A stretch of DNA of 64,000 bases from Thunnus maccoyii (Eukaryota > Chordata > Actinopteri > Scombriformes > Scombridae): the NCBI RefSeq assembly GCF_910596095.1, contig NC_056534.1, positions 37,680,588 to 37,744,587 of the forward strand, read 5' to 3'. Below the pieces are notes generated by a model, which searched no databases, was not told where the DNA came from, and saw nothing but the letters and a program-made list of their open reading frames with translations. Positions within the stretch are counted from its first letter, which is position 1. Each line of letters starts with the position of its first letter. Both the position numbers and the translations under genes were made by a program. Positions 61,690 to 64,000 of the stretch are shown here, piece after piece.

Positions 61690-63870
61690 TCTTAAACTCT
61701 GTCCATGAGATAACCCAGCATTTTTAAAATGGAGGAAACAACAGAACCAGAAGTGGCCGACGTTATCGGTGCACTGAAAAGCTCTAAAACTAAGGATGCC
61801 TACAGGCTCGACACCAACGTCCTCAAATTACACAAAGAATCTCTGGTACGCCCGATTACACATCTAATTAATCTGTCATTCAGGCAAACAGTTGTTCGGT
61901 TTGGAAGGTGGCCATGGTTACTGCAATCTTGGCTAACTATCGGCCAATCAGCATCCTCCCTGTTATATCTAAGGTCTATGAGAAGTGGATAGCAAAGCTA
62001 TTGACTGAACATCTAAATAAAGGCTACACCCCTCTGCACCCCATGCACAGAATCAGCAAATTGTGTCCTTTTAGAAAAAGTTAAATGCTTATTGGATTAG
62101 AGTTCAGTGCTGTCTTTCTTGATTTAAAGAGGGCATTTGATACCGTTGACCATCAGGTTCTTTTATCCAAATTAACACATTTTAATTTTTCTGAAGAAGC
62201 TATCCTGTGGATGAAATCATATTTATCCAATAGAAAGTAACGTGTTTGTGTTGACTGCACCAAATCATCACCTTACCTTGGTTGTCCTGTAGGGGTCCCA
62301 CAAGGCTCTATTCTTGGGCCAATTTTATTCACACGATATATTAATGACCTTGTATGCCGATGATGCAGTCATTTTTACACATGCAAAAGATATCCAAGAA
62401 GCCTCCTTAATTCTTACATCTGCAGTGACTCATGTTCAAGACTGGCTTACTAAAACATGTCTCCATTTGAATACCAAAAAAAAAAAAGTGACACATTCCA
62501 ATGTATTCCTAAGAGGGCAAGAGCTTAAAATTGTAAATGAGTTCAAGTATCTCGGGGTCACATTGGACTGCACATTAACCTTTAAAAGTCATGAAAAAGG
62601 TGTCAAACACAGTAAAATTTAATTTACAAAATTTCAAGCAAATCAGGCCATTTTCTGACAGTGAATGCTGCCAGGATGTTTTTACACTCAATGCACACAG
62701 AGTACTGGTTTACTAACTGGTCACTTACAGGTGTAGCAGCACTTAAACCAATAGAGTTACTTTTGAAGAAAGCCATAAAAGTTTTGGATTAAAAAACACT
62801 CTCATTCCATCATTGTAATATCCTGGAAAAATATCATTTATTGAGCTTTGAGAACTGAAAATTTTAAATATGCTTGTTTTATGTACAGATGGGTGACAAA
62901 TTGAAGGAAAAACCAACATAAAGTGTCTTAGTAAGGTGTTGTGCCACCATGTGCTGCCTGAACAGCTTCAGTGCACCTTGGCATTGAGTCTACAGTCTCT
63001 GAACTCTACTGGAGGGATGAACACCATTCTTCCAAAAGATACTCCCTCATTTGGTGTTTTGATGATGGTGCTGTCTAACACGTCGGCAAATCATATGCAA
63101 TGGTCTGTGAAGGCCGTAGCATGTGATTCACATCATTTTCATACTCATCAAACCATTCAGTGACCTCGCATGCCCTGTGAATTGGGGCATTGTCATCCTG
63201 GAAGAAGCCACTCCCATCCGGATAGAGATGTTTCATCATAGGATAAAGGTGATCACTCACAACTACTTTGTATTGATTTACAGTGACCCTTCCCTCTAAG
63301 AGGACAAGTGGACCCAAACCATGCCAGCAAAATGCCCCCCACAGCATGACAGAACCACCAGATCCCCTTACTGTAGGGGGTCAAGCATTCAGGCCTGCGC
63401 TGGTTTTTCCCTTGTCACCCGTCTGTATAAGGTTTTACATGTGCTTGCCCCACCTCCTTTAAATCATTTAACAGAGGGCTGACAGTGGCAATAGCACCAG
63501 GGCCACCACTAGAGGGGACTGTGTGGTGCCATATAGACATACCTCATTTGGACAAACCGTACTGTCAGTAAAGGGGAGTATATATTGAAATGGCCGACCA
63601 CTTGCAATAAGGGAGTACCTCACATATCCCTCCTTTAAGACTCAAATAATGGCTCAAGGCAAACCACAACTATGATCACTTTTAACTGGACATGTGTACA
63701 ATGTGTTTTGTCTTTTTCTACTTGTGTATTTGTATATTTGTATTTGCATATTGTTACTCATACTGCCTCTGTTTTTGTTAGCTACCAGGGGACTGCAGAT
63801 GTAAATTAGCATTCTTGCTAATTTCATCCCCATCGAAGAAACGGATAAATAAAAGCTGTCGTCCTGTTGG
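61690..63870 (+). mobile_element. Decayed CR1/L2-like LINE, interrupted by a Tc1-type element
   Basis: RT motifs appear in order across shifting frames: DVIGALKSSKTKDAYRLDTN, LINLSF, ANYRPISILPVISKVYEKW, VFLDLKRAFDTVDHQVLLSK (palm A), GVPQGSILGPILFT (palm B), YADDAVIFTHAKD (palm C), [25 protein letters not shown]. After a 540-bp insertion at 62886-63425 the frame resumes with YKVLHVLAPPPL, GLCGAI and WTNRTVSKGEYI, as in the C-terminus of the same family. Stops and indels show it is long inactive. Confidence 0.8.
62886..63425 (-). mobile_element. Tc1/mariner-type element with transposase remnant
   Basis: Ends are inverted: CAGATGGGTGACAAATTGAA on the left, and CAGACGGGTGACAAGGGAAA read inward from the right. 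TA flanks both sides (62884-62885 and 63426-63427), the Tc1 target duplication. The minus strand 63347-63075 encodes the C-terminal half of a Tc1 DDE transposase (MLWGAFCWHGLGPL, DGSGFFQDDNAPIHRA, EYENDVNHML). The N-terminal DNA-binding half is missing, so it is a deletion derivative that could only move in trans. Confidence 0.85.
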
Positions 63871-64000
63871 ATACCAGCAAGTGTTTGACCTCAGTCAACA
63901 GTTGGTCAGACAAGCCGAGGTGTTTCCCAAAGAGAGTGACCAGAGGCACTGTGCTTTCTGTGCCTTGTGTCACGTCCGCACACATGCGCGCACACACACA

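Overview
This is nuclear DNA from a ray-finned fish, most likely a percomorph teleost. Five spliced, vertebrate-type genes sit in AT-rich introns and spacers full of microsatellites, LINE remnants, a Penelope-like element and short inverted-repeat elements of the kinds common in percomorph genomes. There are no bacterial operons, CRISPR arrays or viral genomes. Gene models were built by hand from reading frames, GT/AG splice sites and phase; family names come from remembered protein families, not from a search.

Layout. (1) 4100-6807, minus: an inward-rectifier K+ channel of the Kir2 family, best matched to Kir2.3 (kcnj4), with its first seven codons on a separate upstream exon. (2) 6.8-25.5 kb: a gene-poor stretch with a broken Penelope-like element at 14.1-15.6 kb, several inverted-repeat elements and simple repeats. 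(3) 25518-41292, plus: a long triobp gene (actin-binding, PH and coiled-coil protein) with a Cys/His N-terminal exon, an alternative first exon and a large Ser/Arg-rich exon. Its introns hold an internally deleted LINE and two inverted-repeat elements. (4) 41957-45068, minus: smdt1 (EMRE, the essential regulator of the mitochondrial calcium uniporter), tail to tail with triobp. (5) 46779-54529, plus: a Luc7-like U1 snRNP splicing factor (luc7l). (6) 56397-59495, plus: cenpm (centromere protein M). (7) 61.7-63.9 kb: a decayed CR1/L2-like LINE with a small Tc1-type element nested in it.

kcnj4, triobp, smdt1 and cenpm all have human counterparts at 22q13, so most of the window is a conserved block. 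LUC7L is on human 16p13.3, so luc7l marks a rearrangement relative to human. The five genes share no pathway; they are neighbours by synteny.

Most interesting points: the two alternative triobp 5' ends that meet the same splice phase; a phase-perfect triobp linker exon that lacks an AG acceptor; the Tc1-in-LINE nesting with exact TA target duplication; the Penelope-like copy whose catalytic segment is replaced by a poly-C/poly-G tract; and several repeat families present in two copies here whose ends carry TTAA.
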